From an uncultured Caulobacter sp. (GTDB lineage Bacteria; Pseudomonadota; Alphaproteobacteria; Caulobacterales; Caulobacteraceae): a stretch of 64,000 nucleotides of DNA. Below the pieces are notes generated by a model. That model ran no database searches and was not told where the DNA came from. It worked only from the letters and a program-made list of their open reading frames with translations. Position 1 is the stretch's first letter. Each line of letters starts with the position of its first letter. The stretch spans positions 1-64,000 of the forward strand of contig NZ_CAMQSF010000006.1 of the NCBI RefSeq assembly GCF_947036865.1. Direction: 5' to 3'. The position numbers and the translations under genes are program-made. Shown piece after piece: positions 28,511 through 36,736 of this stretch.

Positions 28511-29359
28511 ATGGCCTGGGATCTGTCCGTCGACCTGATCAAGGCGACGGTTCAGCTGGAGCAGCCGTTGGGCGACGGCTCTCGCACGGTCGGCACGGGC
28601 TTCCTGGTGTCCGATCCCACCCCGGACGGCAAGCCGCGCACCATCCTGATCACCGCCGCCCACGTCTTCGAAAAGATGCCCTCGGCGTCGGCCAAGATCG
28701 GCTATCGCGTGCAGGGCGGCGACGGCGTTTGGCGCTTCGATCCCGAGACGCTGAAGATCCGCGACGGCGACCATCCGCTGTGGACCAAGCACCCGACCCG
28801 CGACGTCGCGGCCCTGGCGGTCGAGGCCCCGCCCGAGTTCGTCAAGGCGGCGATCCCGCTGAACTACCTGGCCCAGGACGACACCTTCAACAAATACAAC
28901 CTCGGCCCGGGCGACGAGATGATGGCGCTGGGGTTTCCGCGCGGACTGTCGGCCAATCCGGCCGGCTTTCCGATCCTGCGCTCGGGCCGGGTGGCCAGCT
29001 ATCCGCTGGCGCCGGCCAGCAACTTCCCGACCTTCCTGATGGACTTCTCGGTGTTCCCCGGCAATTCGGGCGGGCCGGTGTTCATGGCCGAAGGCGCGCG
29101 CCGCCGGCCGGGCGCGAGCGAGAGCCAGGAGGTCCAGTTCGTGGCCGGCCTCTTAACCCAGCAGGTCGAGCTGTCGGGCGAGCGCCTGGAGATCGGCATC
29201 GTCACCCACGCCAAGTTCATCCGCGAGACCCTGGCCCTGCTGGACAGGCTCCCGGGCGCCGCGACGACCCAGGCGCGCGCCAGCCGCTCGGAGCCCGCCA
29301 TGCCTGGCGCCACCCCCGCCTCGGCGGTCTCGGCCACGGCGATGGGCGCGTCTCACTGA
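28511..29359 (+). CDS. Trypsin-like serine protease without a signal peptide
   Basis: 282 residues. The catalytic triad is intact: His in LITAAHVFEK, Asp in HPTRDVAALAV, and Ser in FPGNSGGPVF. The start, MAWDLSVDLIKATVQLEQ, has no signal peptide or membrane segment, so unlike DegP-type proteases it is likely cytoplasmic. It has no PDZ domain; a Pro/Ala/Ser-rich tail of about 40 residues ends the protein. Substrate is unknown. It is divergent from the oligopeptidase gene. Confidence 0.85.
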   Translation: MAWDLSVDLIKATVQLEQPLGDGSRTVGTGFLVSDPTPDGKPRTILITAAHVFEKMPSASAKIGYRVQGGDGVWRFDPETLKIRDGDHPLWTKHPTRDVAALAVEAPPEFVKAAIPLNYLAQDDTFNKYNLGPGDEMMALGFPRGLSANPAGFPILRSGRVASYPLAPASNFPTFLMDFSVFPGNSGGPVFMAEGARRRPGASESQEVQFVAGLLTQQVELSGERLEIGIVTHAKFIRETLALLDRLPGAATTQARASRSEPAMPGATPASAVSATAMGASH

Positions 29360-29426
29360 CGGAACCGCTGCCGGGCCGCGCCCGTTTTCTCCCGCGACGC
29401 AACTCAAGCATCGCAGGAGCAAGATC

Positions 29427-29609
29427 ATGAGCACCAATCGAGTCGAAGGCGCGATCGACAAGGGCGTGGGCGCCGTCAAGGAAGGCATCGGCAAGATGAC
29501 CGACAACGAGCGCCTCGAAGCCGAGGGCGCGGCCCAGAAGGCCAAGGGCGACGTCCAGAACAAGGTCGGCCAGGCCCAGGACAAGATCGGCGACGCCATC
29601 AAGCGCTAA
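29427..29609 (+). CDS. CsbD-family stress protein
   Basis: A 60-residue protein with the CsbD pattern of alternating charged and small residues (NRVEGAIDKGVGAVKEGIGKMT, KAKGDVQNKVGQAQDKIGDAIKR). CsbD proteins are small stress-induced proteins of uncertain function. The start is ATG 29427 with AGGAGC upstream. It sits after the protease gene, separated by 67 bases. Confidence 0.9.
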   Translation: MSTNRVEGAIDKGVGAVKEGIGKMTDNERLEAEGAAQKAKGDVQNKVGQAQDKIGDAIKR

Positions 29610-29633
29610 GCGCTGTCCAGAACCGAATTCGAG

Positions 29634-29663
29634 CGGCCGCCGGAGCGATCCGGCGGCCGTTTT
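29634..29663 (+). terminator. Rho-independent terminator of csbD
   Basis: CGGCCGCCGGA (29634-29644) and TCCGGCGGCCG (29649-29659) form a perfect 11-bp stem with a GCGA loop, followed by TTTT. Confidence 0.9.
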
Positions 29664-29671
29664 CCTTTTGG

Positions 29672-30397
29672 CTAAAGCACTTCGCGTCGCGCCAGGTGCA
29701 GTACGGCCAGGACGAGGGCGACCAGGCCCAGGCCGCATCCCAGGCTCAGCGCCGTGCTCACCCGCGCGGGATCGCCGGCCAGCATGTTCACGGGCATTTG
29801 CCAGGGGAAGAACACGCCCTCCTTGGCGTTGGTCGCGACCACGGAGAAGAACGTGCCGCCGATGCCCAGCGCCAGGGCCGGGACGAAGCTGGAAAAGCGC
29901 AGGGCGGTCCAAAGCTGGATGGCGATCAGCAGCACGGCCGCCGCCACGACCTTGCCGTTCAGCGCCAGCAGATGCGCCAGGTCGGGCGCGCCCTTGGGGG
30001 CGACCAGCGGCTTCAGCGCGCCGGCGGCCGAGATCGCGGCGCAGCTCACCAGCAGGTTCAGCCCCGTCATGACCAGCACCAGCGCGATCACACAGAGCGC
30101 CTTGGCCGCGTAGATCCGCCAGCGGGGCACGGGCAGGGCGCGCAGATGATCCCAGGCGCGCGGGCCGTGCTCCATGTGCGCCACCAGGGCGGTCAGCGCG
30201 GTGACGCTCATCGGCAGCATGAAATAGGCCCAGATCTGGGTCGAGGCCTGCAGCCAGGAGGACCAGACGGCGGGCTTCGTGCCGCGCAGCAGGACGAAGA
30301 ACAGGAAGGCCCCCATCAGCGACGGGGCGGCCAGGGCCAGGACGGCGGCCAGGGAGCGATTGAGCTTTCGCAACTCGACGGACAGCATGGCGAGCAT
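29672..30397 (-). CDS. ABC-2 type permease
   Basis: 241 residues with six predicted hydrophobic segments (LAAVLALAAPSLMGAFLFFVLL, YFMLPMSVTALTALVAH, ALCVIALVLVMTGLNLLVSC and others) and a soluble loop MEHGPRAWDHLRALPVPRWRIY. The arrangement resembles lantibiotic-immunity-type (EcsB/ABC-2) exporters. The start overlaps the TGA of the upstream ATPase gene (TGATG), so the two subunits are coupled. Cargo is unknown. Confidence 0.85.
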   Translation of the reverse strand: MLAMLSVELRKLNRSLAAVLALAAPSLMGAFLFFVLLRGTKPAVWSSWLQASTQIWAYFMLPMSVTALTALVAHMEHGPRAWDHLRALPVPRWRIYAAKALCVIALVLVMTGLNLLVSCAAISAAGALKPLVAPKGAPDLAHLLALNGKVVAAAVLLIAIQLWTALRFSSFVPALALGIGGTFFSVVATNAKEGVFFPWQMPVNMLAGDPARVSTALSLGCGLGLVALVLAVLHLARREVL

Positions 30398-31326
30398 CAG
30401 GCGGCCTCGGCTTTGGGGTAGGCGGGCGCGGCGACCCGACGATAGATGTCTTCCAGCGACTGTTCGCGCGCACCCAGCGCGAAGACCGCCAGTCCGGCCT
30501 GGACGAGGATCTGGTTCAGGGCCGCCGCCGCTTGGTCGGCGTCCTCGCCCGGACGCAGGGCGACGGCGAGGCCCGTGTCGGCCGGCGAGACCGAGCGTCC
30601 GCCCAGCAGCGTCCGCGCCCGCGCGTCGTCGTCGGTGCGCAGCAGGATCTCGGGCGCGAGATCGGCCTTCAGGCGGGACAGCGGCCCTTCCAGCACGAGG
30701 CGCCCGTCATGGATCACGCCCACATGGGTGGCGATCTGCTCGATCTCGCCCAGCAGGTGGCTGGACAGCAGCACGGTCGCGCCGGTGCGCTCGGGCAGGC
30801 TCCTCAGAAAGCCGCGCATGTCGGCGATGCCGTCGGGGTCGAGGCCGTTGGTCGGCTCGTCCAGGATCAGCACCGGCGGCGCGCCCAAGAGGGCGCGGGC
30901 CAGGGCCAGACGTTGGCGCATGCCCAACGAATAGCCGGCGACCTTGCGGCCGGCGTCGGCGCGCATCTCGACGATCTCCAGCACGCGGTCGATCTCGCGC
31001 GCCGGCGCGCCCAGCAGGGTCGCGGTCAGGGCCAGGTTCTCGGCCCCCGTCAGGTTGCCGTAGAAGCCATGCGCCTCCAGCAGGGCGCCTACCTTGCGCG
31101 CGGCGGCCATCCGATCGCGGGCGATGTCGACGCCGTGGATCCTGGCCGCGCCGCCGGAGGGACGGATCAGGCCCAGCAGCATCTTCAGCGTCGTGGTCTT
31201 GCCCGCGCCGTTGCGGCCCAGGAAGCCGTAAACCGCGCGCTCGGGCACGGTCATGCTCACATCGTCGACCGCCAGCCGCGCGCCAAAGCGTCGGCGAAGG
31301 TGCTCGGTTTCAATCGCTGCGGCCAT
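30397..31326 (-). CDS. ABC transporter ATP-binding protein (exporter type)
   Basis: 309 residues with Walker A GRNGAGKTTT, the signature YSLGMRQRLALARAL, Walker B LILDEPTNGLDP and the D/H-loop SSHLL. A C-terminal domain of about 80 residues follows. It pairs with the ABC-2 permease encoded directly downstream. Divergent from the DUF2975/HTH pair, with two operator-like sites between. Confidence 0.92.
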   Translation of the reverse strand: MAAAIETEHLRRRFGARLAVDDVSMTVPERAVYGFLGRNGAGKTTTLKMLLGLIRPSGGAARIHGVDIARDRMAAARKVGALLEAHGFYGNLTGAENLALTATLLGAPAREIDRVLEIVEMRADAGRKVAGYSLGMRQRLALARALLGAPPVLILDEPTNGLDPDGIADMRGFLRSLPERTGATVLLSSHLLGEIEQIATHVGVIHDGRLVLEGPLSRLKADLAPEILLRTDDDARARTLLGGRSVSPADTGLAVALRPGEDADQAAAALNQILVQAGLAVFALGAREQSLEDIYRRVAAPAYPKAEAA

Positions 31327-31343
31327 GGGCCGGGGCTCGATCT

Positions 31344-31396
31344 GTTTAAGTTAGATATAAAGTTGCGAAGCGGCCGTCTTTAAGTCAAGATTAAAG
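31344..31396. promoter_or_regulatory. Paired operator-like repeats between exporter and DUF2975 genes
   Basis: CTTTAA-N7-TTAAAG at 31378-31396 is a perfect hyphenated palindrome. A diverged copy, GTTTAA-N7-ATAAAG, is at 31344-31362, exactly 34 bases away. They lie between the divergent starts at 31326 and 31407 in an A/T-rich patch and may be bound by the small HTH protein encoded at 31913. Confidence 0.55.
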
Positions 31397-31406
31397 ATAG
31401 GACAGG

Positions 31407-31913
31407 ATGGAGTGGCTGGTGCGACAGACCGAGATCGATCGTTTTCGCCGCCGATGCGGACAGTTCCGCGGGCTGGCGATCTTCATGGTGGTGAGCGTCG
31501 GGGCCTTGATGGCGCTGATCTATCTGGTGTTCCCGGCTCTGTTCGCGCTGACGGGACGCGGCCCGCGCGAGGACATCCTGCCGCGCGCGATCTGGGCCTC
31601 GCCGGCGATCTGCTACCTGTTCGGGGTGTGGTCCATCGGCCAGGCCATGGGCGAGATCGGCAAGGGCCGCCTGATCCAGCCGGCGCTGTCGGCGGCGCTG
31701 CGGCGCGTCGGCCTGGCGCTGGTGGCCGGCGGGGTCGCCAGCGTATTCCTGGTCTCGAACCTGTTGCGCCTGGTCGGGAGCGCCAAGGGCGGCTATCTGC
31801 ACTTCGACGTGCCGGGCATGGCCCTGGGCATGATCGGCGGCGCGCTGTTCCTGCTGGGTCGGGTCGTAGACCAGGCCAACGCGGCCCAGGCCGAACTCGA
31901 CGAGATGATCTGA
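31407..31913 (+). CDS. DUF2975 membrane protein
   Basis: 168 residues with four hydrophobic segments (LAIFMVVSVGALMALIYLVF, AIWASPAICYLFGVWSIG, VGLALVAGGVASVFLVSNLL, MALGMIGGALFLLGRVV) and an RQ-rich start. The order matches DUF2975 proteins, which in many bacteria are coupled to a small HTH regulator. The stop overlaps the next start (TGATG). Function is unknown; a sensor for the coupled regulator is a reasonable inference. Confidence 0.82.
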   Translation: MEWLVRQTEIDRFRRRCGQFRGLAIFMVVSVGALMALIYLVFPALFALTGRGPREDILPRAIWASPAICYLFGVWSIGQAMGEIGKGRLIQPALSAALRRVGLALVAGGVASVFLVSNLLRLVGSAKGGYLHFDVPGMALGMIGGALFLLGRVVDQANAAQAELDEMI

Positions 31914-32164
31914 TGCCGGTGCGCGTGACCCTGGACGCCCTGATCGTGAAGAAGGGCCTCAAGGCGCGTGACCTGGCCCAGCAGGTGGGCCTCAGCGAGA
32001 CCCAGTTGTCGCTGTTCCGCTCGGGCAAGGTGCGGGGAATCCGCTTCCGCACCCTCTCCCGGCTGTGCGCCGCCCTGGGATGCCGGCCCGGCGATCTTCT
32101 GGACTACGATCTCGACCCCGCCGACCTTGAGCCGGTCGAGGTCGAGGCGACCGGAGAGGACTAG
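31913..32164 (+). CDS. Small XRE/Cro-type HTH regulator (YozG-like)
   Basis: 83 residues that form one HTH: VTLDALIVKKGLKARDLAQQVGLSETQLSLFRSGKVRGIRFRTLSRLCAALGCRPGDLL. It is translationally coupled to the DUF2975 gene, as in the YoaS-YozG pair of Bacillus. It probably binds the repeats at 31344-31396 and so may control both the pair and the divergent ABC exporter. Confidence 0.88.
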   Translation: MPVRVTLDALIVKKGLKARDLAQQVGLSETQLSLFRSGKVRGIRFRTLSRLCAALGCRPGDLLDYDLDPADLEPVEVEATGED

Positions 32165-32226
32165 GCGTTGGAGCGCTTTCCGCCCGCCCACGCCGGGACC
32201 GTAGCCATGGGCAAGGAGAAGACGTC

Positions 32227-32673
32227 ATGCGTGAACTGGCCGGAATGACGCCGCCGATCACCGGGCGATGTCTCTGCGGCGCGGTGCGCTATGTCTGTTC
32301 CGCGCCGCCGTTCTGGTCGGTCAACTGCCACTGCCGCGCCTGCCAGAGGCTGAGCGGCGCGCCGTTCGTCTCGGCGTTCTGCGTGTCGGTCGAAGCCTTC
32401 GCCTTCGAAGGGGAGACTCGCCCCTTCCGCCGTCCGTCCGACGCCGGTCACGAAGTGACGACCTGGCTGTGCGCGGCCTGCGGGGCTCGGATGTTCGCTG
32501 AGTCGGCCGGCGCGACCGGCCACATGAACATCTTCGCCAGCACCTTGGCCGAGCCGTCGGCCTTCAAGGCGCTGTCGAACGTCTATCTCGCCGAGGCCGC
32601 CTCCTGGATCGCGCCGCCGCCGGCGCGGTTCAACTTTCCCAGGATGCCGGGGCCCCCGGACGAGGCGGGCTAG
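32227..32673 (+). CDS. GFA-family protein (glutathione-dependent formaldehyde-activating-like)
   Basis: 148 residues from ATG 32227 with AAGGAG upstream. Zinc-binding cysteine sets are GRCLCGAVRY, NCHCRACQR and CAACGARM, in the GFA/CENP-V order, and GxxxM-N-I-F follows. GFA proteins bind glutathione or formaldehyde-derived adducts; many are uncharacterised. It ends 4 bases into the convergent OsmC gene. Confidence 0.88.
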   Translation: MRELAGMTPPITGRCLCGAVRYVCSAPPFWSVNCHCRACQRLSGAPFVSAFCVSVEAFAFEGETRPFRRPSDAGHEVTTWLCAACGARMFAESAGATGHMNIFASTLAEPSAFKALSNVYLAEAASWIAPPPARFNFPRMPGPPDEAG

Positions 32674-33143
32674 CCGACTTCCTCGTAGGTCGCCGCGTAG
32701 TCGACCGGGAAGTTCACCGAGCGGGCGATGAAACAGACCTTGTGGATCTCGTGGTGGATGGCGTCGGCCTTGGCCAAGTCCGCGCCCCGCTCGACCAGGA
32801 TATGCGGCCGCAAGGTCGCGCGCAGGAAGCGGCCGGCGCCGTCGGGCGTGCTCTCGCCGACGCCCAGCGGCTGGTCGCGATAGCCGCGCACCACGATCCC
32901 GGCGCTCGAGGCCAGATGCAGGTACCACAGCATGTGACAGGCGCTCAGCGAGGACAGCAGCAGGTCCTCGGGATTGTGCAGGGAAGGATCGCCGCCCAGC
33001 AGCGGATCGTTGGAGCAGGGGATCGGCGGCTTGCCCGGCGTGGCGATGGTCCAGGTGCGGTCATAGCCGCGATAGCTCCGCGTGCCCTGGCCTCGGTCGC
33101 CGGTCCATTCGATCAGGCTCGTATAGTCGTGCTGCTTGGCCAT
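32670..33143 (-). CDS. OsmC-family protein
   Basis: 157 residues with the OsmC cysteines in SSLSACHMLWYLHLAS and IHHEIHKVCFIARSVNFPV. This is the OsmC/YhfA type rather than Ohr. It lies directly downstream of the DUF1272 gene (no gap), suggesting one transcript. The likely role is peroxide defence, by family. Confidence 0.88.
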   Translation of the reverse strand: MAKQHDYTSLIEWTGDRGQGTRSYRGYDRTWTIATPGKPPIPCSNDPLLGGDPSLHNPEDLLLSSLSACHMLWYLHLASSAGIVVRGYRDQPLGVGESTPDGAGRFLRATLRPHILVERGADLAKADAIHHEIHKVCFIARSVNFPVDYAATYEEVG

Positions 33144-33461
33144 CTAGCGCTCCTCGGGCGGAACGTCCTTCAGCCGCGCGGTCATGGCGGCGATCTCGTC
33201 CCGACTCCAGCGGCTGTGTTTACGGACATCGCTGGCCGGATCGAAGCCCAGGCCGAGTGAAATATGCGGACGCCGATAGGCCTCGCGCGGCCGGATCGGC
33301 CGGGGCGCCAGGCCGCCGCCGCAGGTCGGGCAGACGTTCTTGAGCACCTCGTCGGCGCAGGCGGCGCAGTAGGTGCACTCGTAGCTGCAAATGCGGGCGT
33401 CCAGGGCGTTCGGCGGCAGGTCGCGGTCGCACAGTTCGCAGTTGGGGCGCAGCTGGAGCAT
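33144..33461 (-). CDS. DUF1272 cysteine-rich protein
   Basis: 105 residues with zinc-ribbon-like cysteines: CELCDRDLP, CSYECTYCAACADEV, and CPTCGGGL. This is the DUF1272 signature. The C-terminal part (AYRRPHISLGLGFDPASDVRKHS) is basic and less conserved. Function is unknown. It is the first gene of a pair with the OsmC gene. Confidence 0.88.
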   Translation of the reverse strand: MLQLRPNCELCDRDLPPNALDARICSYECTYCAACADEVLKNVCPTCGGGLAPRPIRPREAYRRPHISLGLGFDPASDVRKHSRWSRDEIAAMTARLKDVPPEER

Positions 33462-33528
33462 GCCGGTAGATAACCGCCAGCTTGGCCTGCTGAAATGACG
33501 GTGATCCCTCGGTTTCAGCCACCCGTCT

Positions 33529-33568
33529 TGTCATCCCGGCCGTGGCGAAGCGAAGGGCCGGGATGACA
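33529..33568. repeat. Dispersed palindrome, TGTCATCCCGG family
   Basis: TGTCATCCCGGCC (33529-33541) pairs with GGCCGGGATGACA (33556-33568). A longer copy of the family is at 59819-59921. It lies just after the MaoC gene on the minus strand. Confidence 0.75.
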
Positions 33569-33582
33569 CGAGGAAGGCGGCC

Positions 33583-34032
33583 CTAAGCCCCGTAGATGAT
33601 CGAGATGGTCTCGGCGACGCAGGCGGGACGCTCCTCGCCCTCGATCTCGATGGTGCATTCGTTCTTCATCTGCAGGCCGCCCGCCTTGGGCTCGACGGCG
33701 AGCAGCTTCTGGCGCATGCGCACCTTCTTGCCGACGCGGACCATGCCGGTGAAGCGGACCTTGTCGCAGCCATAGTTGATGCCGCGGGTGACGCCCGTGA
33801 CGCGCAGGATGCCCGCACCCAGCATCGGGATCAGCGACAGCGTCAGATAGCCGTGGGCGATCGGGCCGCCGATCTCGCGGGTGGCGCGCTCGACGTCGAC
33901 GTGGATCCACTGGTGGTCGCCGGTGGCCTCGGCGAACATGTTGACGCGCTCCTGGGTGATCTCGACCCAGTCGGACACGCCGAGCTCCTGACCCACCAGG
34001 CCGGCGATGTCGGCGTAGGCGACTTCCTTCAT
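33583..34032 (-). CDS. MaoC-family (R)-specific enoyl-CoA hydratase
   Basis: 149 residues from ATG 34032, with GGAGAA upstream. It has the hydratase-2 motif ATGDHQWIHVDVERA (Asp/His catalytic pair), GGPIAHGYLTLSLIP and NYGCDKVRFTGMVRVGKKVR. It hydrates trans-2-enoyl-CoA, probably in the same acyl-CoA catabolic set as the ligase, P450 and ECH genes further on. Confidence 0.9.
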   Translation of the reverse strand: MKEVAYADIAGLVGQELGVSDWVEITQERVNMFAEATGDHQWIHVDVERATREIGGPIAHGYLTLSLIPMLGAGILRVTGVTRGINYGCDKVRFTGMVRVGKKVRMRQKLLAVEPKAGGLQMKNECTIEIEGEERPACVAETISIIYGA

Positions 34033-34096
34033 GCGAATTCTCCCTCGAACAGTTGTTTGGATTGGTGGCATGGGCAGCCCCGGAGGGCAAGCCGGG

Positions 34097-35110
34097 TCAC
34101 GGCTCCAGGGCGGCCCGCGCGGCCTCCGGCAGCAGGGAGACGGCCTGGTCCAACAGCTCGCGCCAAGTCTCGCCCCGGTCGCGCGCCTCGGAATAGGCCT
34201 CGCGGAGGGCGAAGGGATCGTCTTGGGCGAGCGCGTGGATCAGGATTTCGGCCTGTTCGAGATCCTTTCGCCGCTTAGGATTGGCCTGGCTTCGCTTACG
34301 CGAGATGATCAGCTTGTGGACCGCGTAGCGCGAGGGAGCCGGCACGCGCACGAGCACGCCGTCGCCATGTAGGACCGCCGCCTCGACACTGTCGCGGAGC
34401 AGGAAGTCGAGAAAGCGAAGCGGCGTCGCGTCCGTGTTGAGAGCGTCTAGCCGCGAGGTCGCCTCGTCTCCCGCGTGGCGGCTGGTGGTCAGCACGTCGA
34501 CCGCGTAGCCGTCGGGCGTCCGGTAGTTCGCGCTTTTGGCGGGATCAAGCTTGGGCACGGCGATGAACGTAGGATCGGCGGCTCTAAGAACGTCGAGAAA
34601 GGGGCGGTCCAGGCCATCGTCCAGCGCGACTGAAACGCCGTAGTCTTGAGCGATATCCAGATCGCCGGTGCGAACGGCCGTCGACGGCAAAGTGAAGCCT
34701 AGGAGCGCCCCATAGGTTTGGAACGCCACCGTCCCGACGACCGCGGCGCGGAGACGAAAGGCGCCGGCTTGGGCGAGAACCTGGAGTACCCTTCCGGTAC
34801 GGTTATCGGGGGCATGCAGCCCTGCGGCGCGCAGGGCGCGCACCAGCAGTCTACGTCCGTCGGCGGCGTTCTTGACAGACTTGGCTTGCTCGATGGTCCG
34901 CAGCAATTCGGCGGTTTCGGGTCCTAGATACCTTTCGTGACGCTCGCCGTCGACTTGGGCCGATCGGACGTACCAATAGTAGCGGCCTTTGCGTTCTCGA
35001 CGCAGGAAGCTGGTGTCGTTTCCGAACGCCGCGACCTGAGCGGCGCGGAGCTGATCCAGCAGTTCGGCGACGTTCGTATGGATCGCTAGGGGAAGGCGTT
35101 GGGGGAGCAT
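34097..35110 (-). CDS. GSU2403-like nucleotidyltransferase-fold protein
   Basis: 337 residues. It has the nucleotidyltransferase core: VVGTVAFQTYGALLGF (GS/GT loop) and RTGDLDIAQDYGVSV (D-x-D metal pair), followed by FLDVLRAADPTFIAVP and HKLIISRKR. The N-terminal 110 residues are helical. This matches the GSU2403/NTP_transf_8 family, distantly related to AbiEii-type toxins. No antitoxin-like partner is adjacent. It interrupts a set of acyl-CoA genes and is capped by a 14-bp hairpin at 35119-35153 just ahead of its start, which may limit translation. Confidence 0.75.
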   Translation of the reverse strand: MLPQRLPLAIHTNVAELLDQLRAAQVAAFGNDTSFLRRERKGRYYWYVRSAQVDGERHERYLGPETAELLRTIEQAKSVKNAADGRRLLVRALRAAGLHAPDNRTGRVLQVLAQAGAFRLRAAVVGTVAFQTYGALLGFTLPSTAVRTGDLDIAQDYGVSVALDDGLDRPFLDVLRAADPTFIAVPKLDPAKSANYRTPDGYAVDVLTTSRHAGDEATSRLDALNTDATPLRFLDFLLRDSVEAAVLHGDGVLVRVPAPSRYAVHKLIISRKRSQANPKRRKDLEQAEILIHALAQDDPFALREAYSEARDRGETWRELLDQAVSLLPEAARAALEP

Positions 35111-35118
35111 CTAAATCA

Positions 35119-35153
35119 CCGTTGCCACCAGATATCTATTCTGGTGGCAACGG
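35119..35153 (-). promoter_or_regulatory. 14-bp perfect hairpin before the nucleotidyltransferase start
   Basis: CCGTTGCCACCAGA (35119-35132) pairs with TCTGGTGGCAACGG (35140-35153) around a 7-base loop. It ends 8 bases before the ATG at 35110, so the ribosome site region would be part of the stem. It may also end the upstream ligase transcript, although no T-run follows. Confidence 0.6.
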
Positions 35154-35180
35154 CGAAAAAATCAATGGCGGTGATGTAGC

Positions 35181-36719
35181 CTAAACGATCCGGCTCTCGC
35201 CCTTGCCCCAATAGGCGTCGCGGATCAGGCGCTTGTAGAGCTTGCCGGTCGGGTGCCTCGGCAGCTCGGCCATGAAGTCGATGCGGCGCGGCGACTTGAC
35301 GTGGCTGAGATTGGCGCGGGCGAAGGTCATCAGCTCCTCGGCCAGGGCGACCTGGTCGTCGGAAAGATCCATCGGCTGGATCACCGCCACGACCTTCTCG
35401 CCCATCTCCTCGCACGGCGCCCCCACGACGGCCGCGTCGGCGACCTTGGGGTGGGTGATCAACAGGTTCTCGATCTCCTGCGGATAGATGTTCACCCCGC
35501 CCGAGATGATCATGAAGCTCTTGCGGTCGGTGAGGTACAGGTAGCCCTCCTCATCGACCCAGCCGACGTCGCCCAGGGTGGTCCAGCCGTGCTTGTTGTA
35601 GCTCTCGGCGGTCTTCTCCGGGGCGTTGTGGTAGTTCACCGCCGGGCCGTTGGCGAAATAGACCGTGCCTTCGGTGCGGGGCGGAACGGGATCGCCGTTC
35701 TCGTCGCAGATGCGCAGCTCGCCCAGCACGGCCTGGCCGACGCTGCCCTTGCGGATCAGCCAATTGTCGGCATTGATCCAGCAGAAGCCGTTGCCCTCCG
35801 TGCCGGCGTAGTATTCGAAGATCACCGGCCCCCACCAGGCGATCATCTGCTCCTTGACCGGGATGGGGCAGGGGGCGGCGGCGTGGACCGCCGACTTCAT
35901 GCTGGAGACGTCGTAGCGGGCGCGGACCGCCTCGGGCAGTTTCAGCATGCGCACGAAGTGGGTCGGGACGAACTGGCCGCAATTGACCTTGTATTTCTCG
36001 ATCAGAGCCAGCGCCGCCTCGGGATCGAACTTCTCCATCACGATCACGGTCCCGCCCAGCTTGTGGACGGTCATGCACCAGCGCAGCGGCGCGGCGTGAT
36101 AGAGCGGAGCGGGCGACAGATAGACGCTGTCCCCGGAGAAGCCGAACAGGCCCTGGGCCATCATCTGCAGGGCGTGCGGCGCGTCGATCGGACCGCCCGA
36201 CAGCGTCGGCTTGACGCCCTTGGGCCGGCCCGTGGTGCCCGACGAATAGAGCATGTCCGAGCCGGCGCTCTCGTCGGCGATCGGCGTGGTCGGCTGGCCG
36301 GCGCGCGCCTCCTCGAAGCCGGCATAGGGGCCGTGCGGGCCGCCGACGGCGAACAGGGCCAAGCCGGTCGCCAGCCCGGCGATCTCGTCGATCAGCGGAC
36401 CCATGGCGGTCGAGGTGATGAACACCTTGGCTCCGCAGTCCTTCAGGATGTACTCGGCCTCGGCGGCGGTCAGCTTGGTCGAGACGCAGACGTAATAGAG
36501 CCCCGCCCGCTGCGCCGCCCAGGCGATTTCGAAGAAGCGGGCGTTGTTCTCCATCATGATGGCGACCACGTCGCCGGCCGTAAGGCCCAGGGAGCGGAAC
36601 AGGTGCGCGCCCTGGTTCGAGCGCGCGTCGAGCTGGGCGTAGGTGACGACCTCCCCGGAGCCGGCCATCACATAGGCGGGCTTGTCGGCCTGGGTCCGGG
36701 CGTGGTGACAGGGGTGCAT
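35181..36719 (-). CDS. Acyl-CoA synthetase (FadD-like)
   Basis: 512 residues from ATG 36719, with GGAGG seven bases upstream. Motifs: LYSSGTTGRPKGVKP (P-loop), EYYAGTEGNGF (adenine-binding), TLGDVGWVDEEGYLYLTDRKSFMIISGGVNIYP (hinge) and PTGKLYKRLIRD (catalytic Lys). It should activate a carboxylic acid to its CoA thioester. It is immediately downstream of the GMC oxidoreductase gene, 17 bases away, so the two are likely one transcript. Confidence 0.9.
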   Translation of the reverse strand: MHPCHHARTQADKPAYVMAGSGEVVTYAQLDARSNQGAHLFRSLGLTAGDVVAIMMENNARFFEIAWAAQRAGLYYVCVSTKLTAAEAEYILKDCGAKVFITSTAMGPLIDEIAGLATGLALFAVGGPHGPYAGFEEARAGQPTTPIADESAGSDMLYSSGTTGRPKGVKPTLSGGPIDAPHALQMMAQGLFGFSGDSVYLSPAPLYHAAPLRWCMTVHKLGGTVIVMEKFDPEAALALIEKYKVNCGQFVPTHFVRMLKLPEAVRARYDVSSMKSAVHAAAPCPIPVKEQMIAWWGPVIFEYYAGTEGNGFCWINADNWLIRKGSVGQAVLGELRICDENGDPVPPRTEGTVYFANGPAVNYHNAPEKTAESYNKHGWTTLGDVGWVDEEGYLYLTDRKSFMIISGGVNIYPQEIENLLITHPKVADAAVVGAPCEEMGEKVVAVIQPMDLSDDQVALAEELMTFARANLSHVKSPRRIDFMAELPRHPTGKLYKRLIRDAYWGKGESRIV

Positions 36720-36736
36720 GTCTGGACCTCCAAGCT

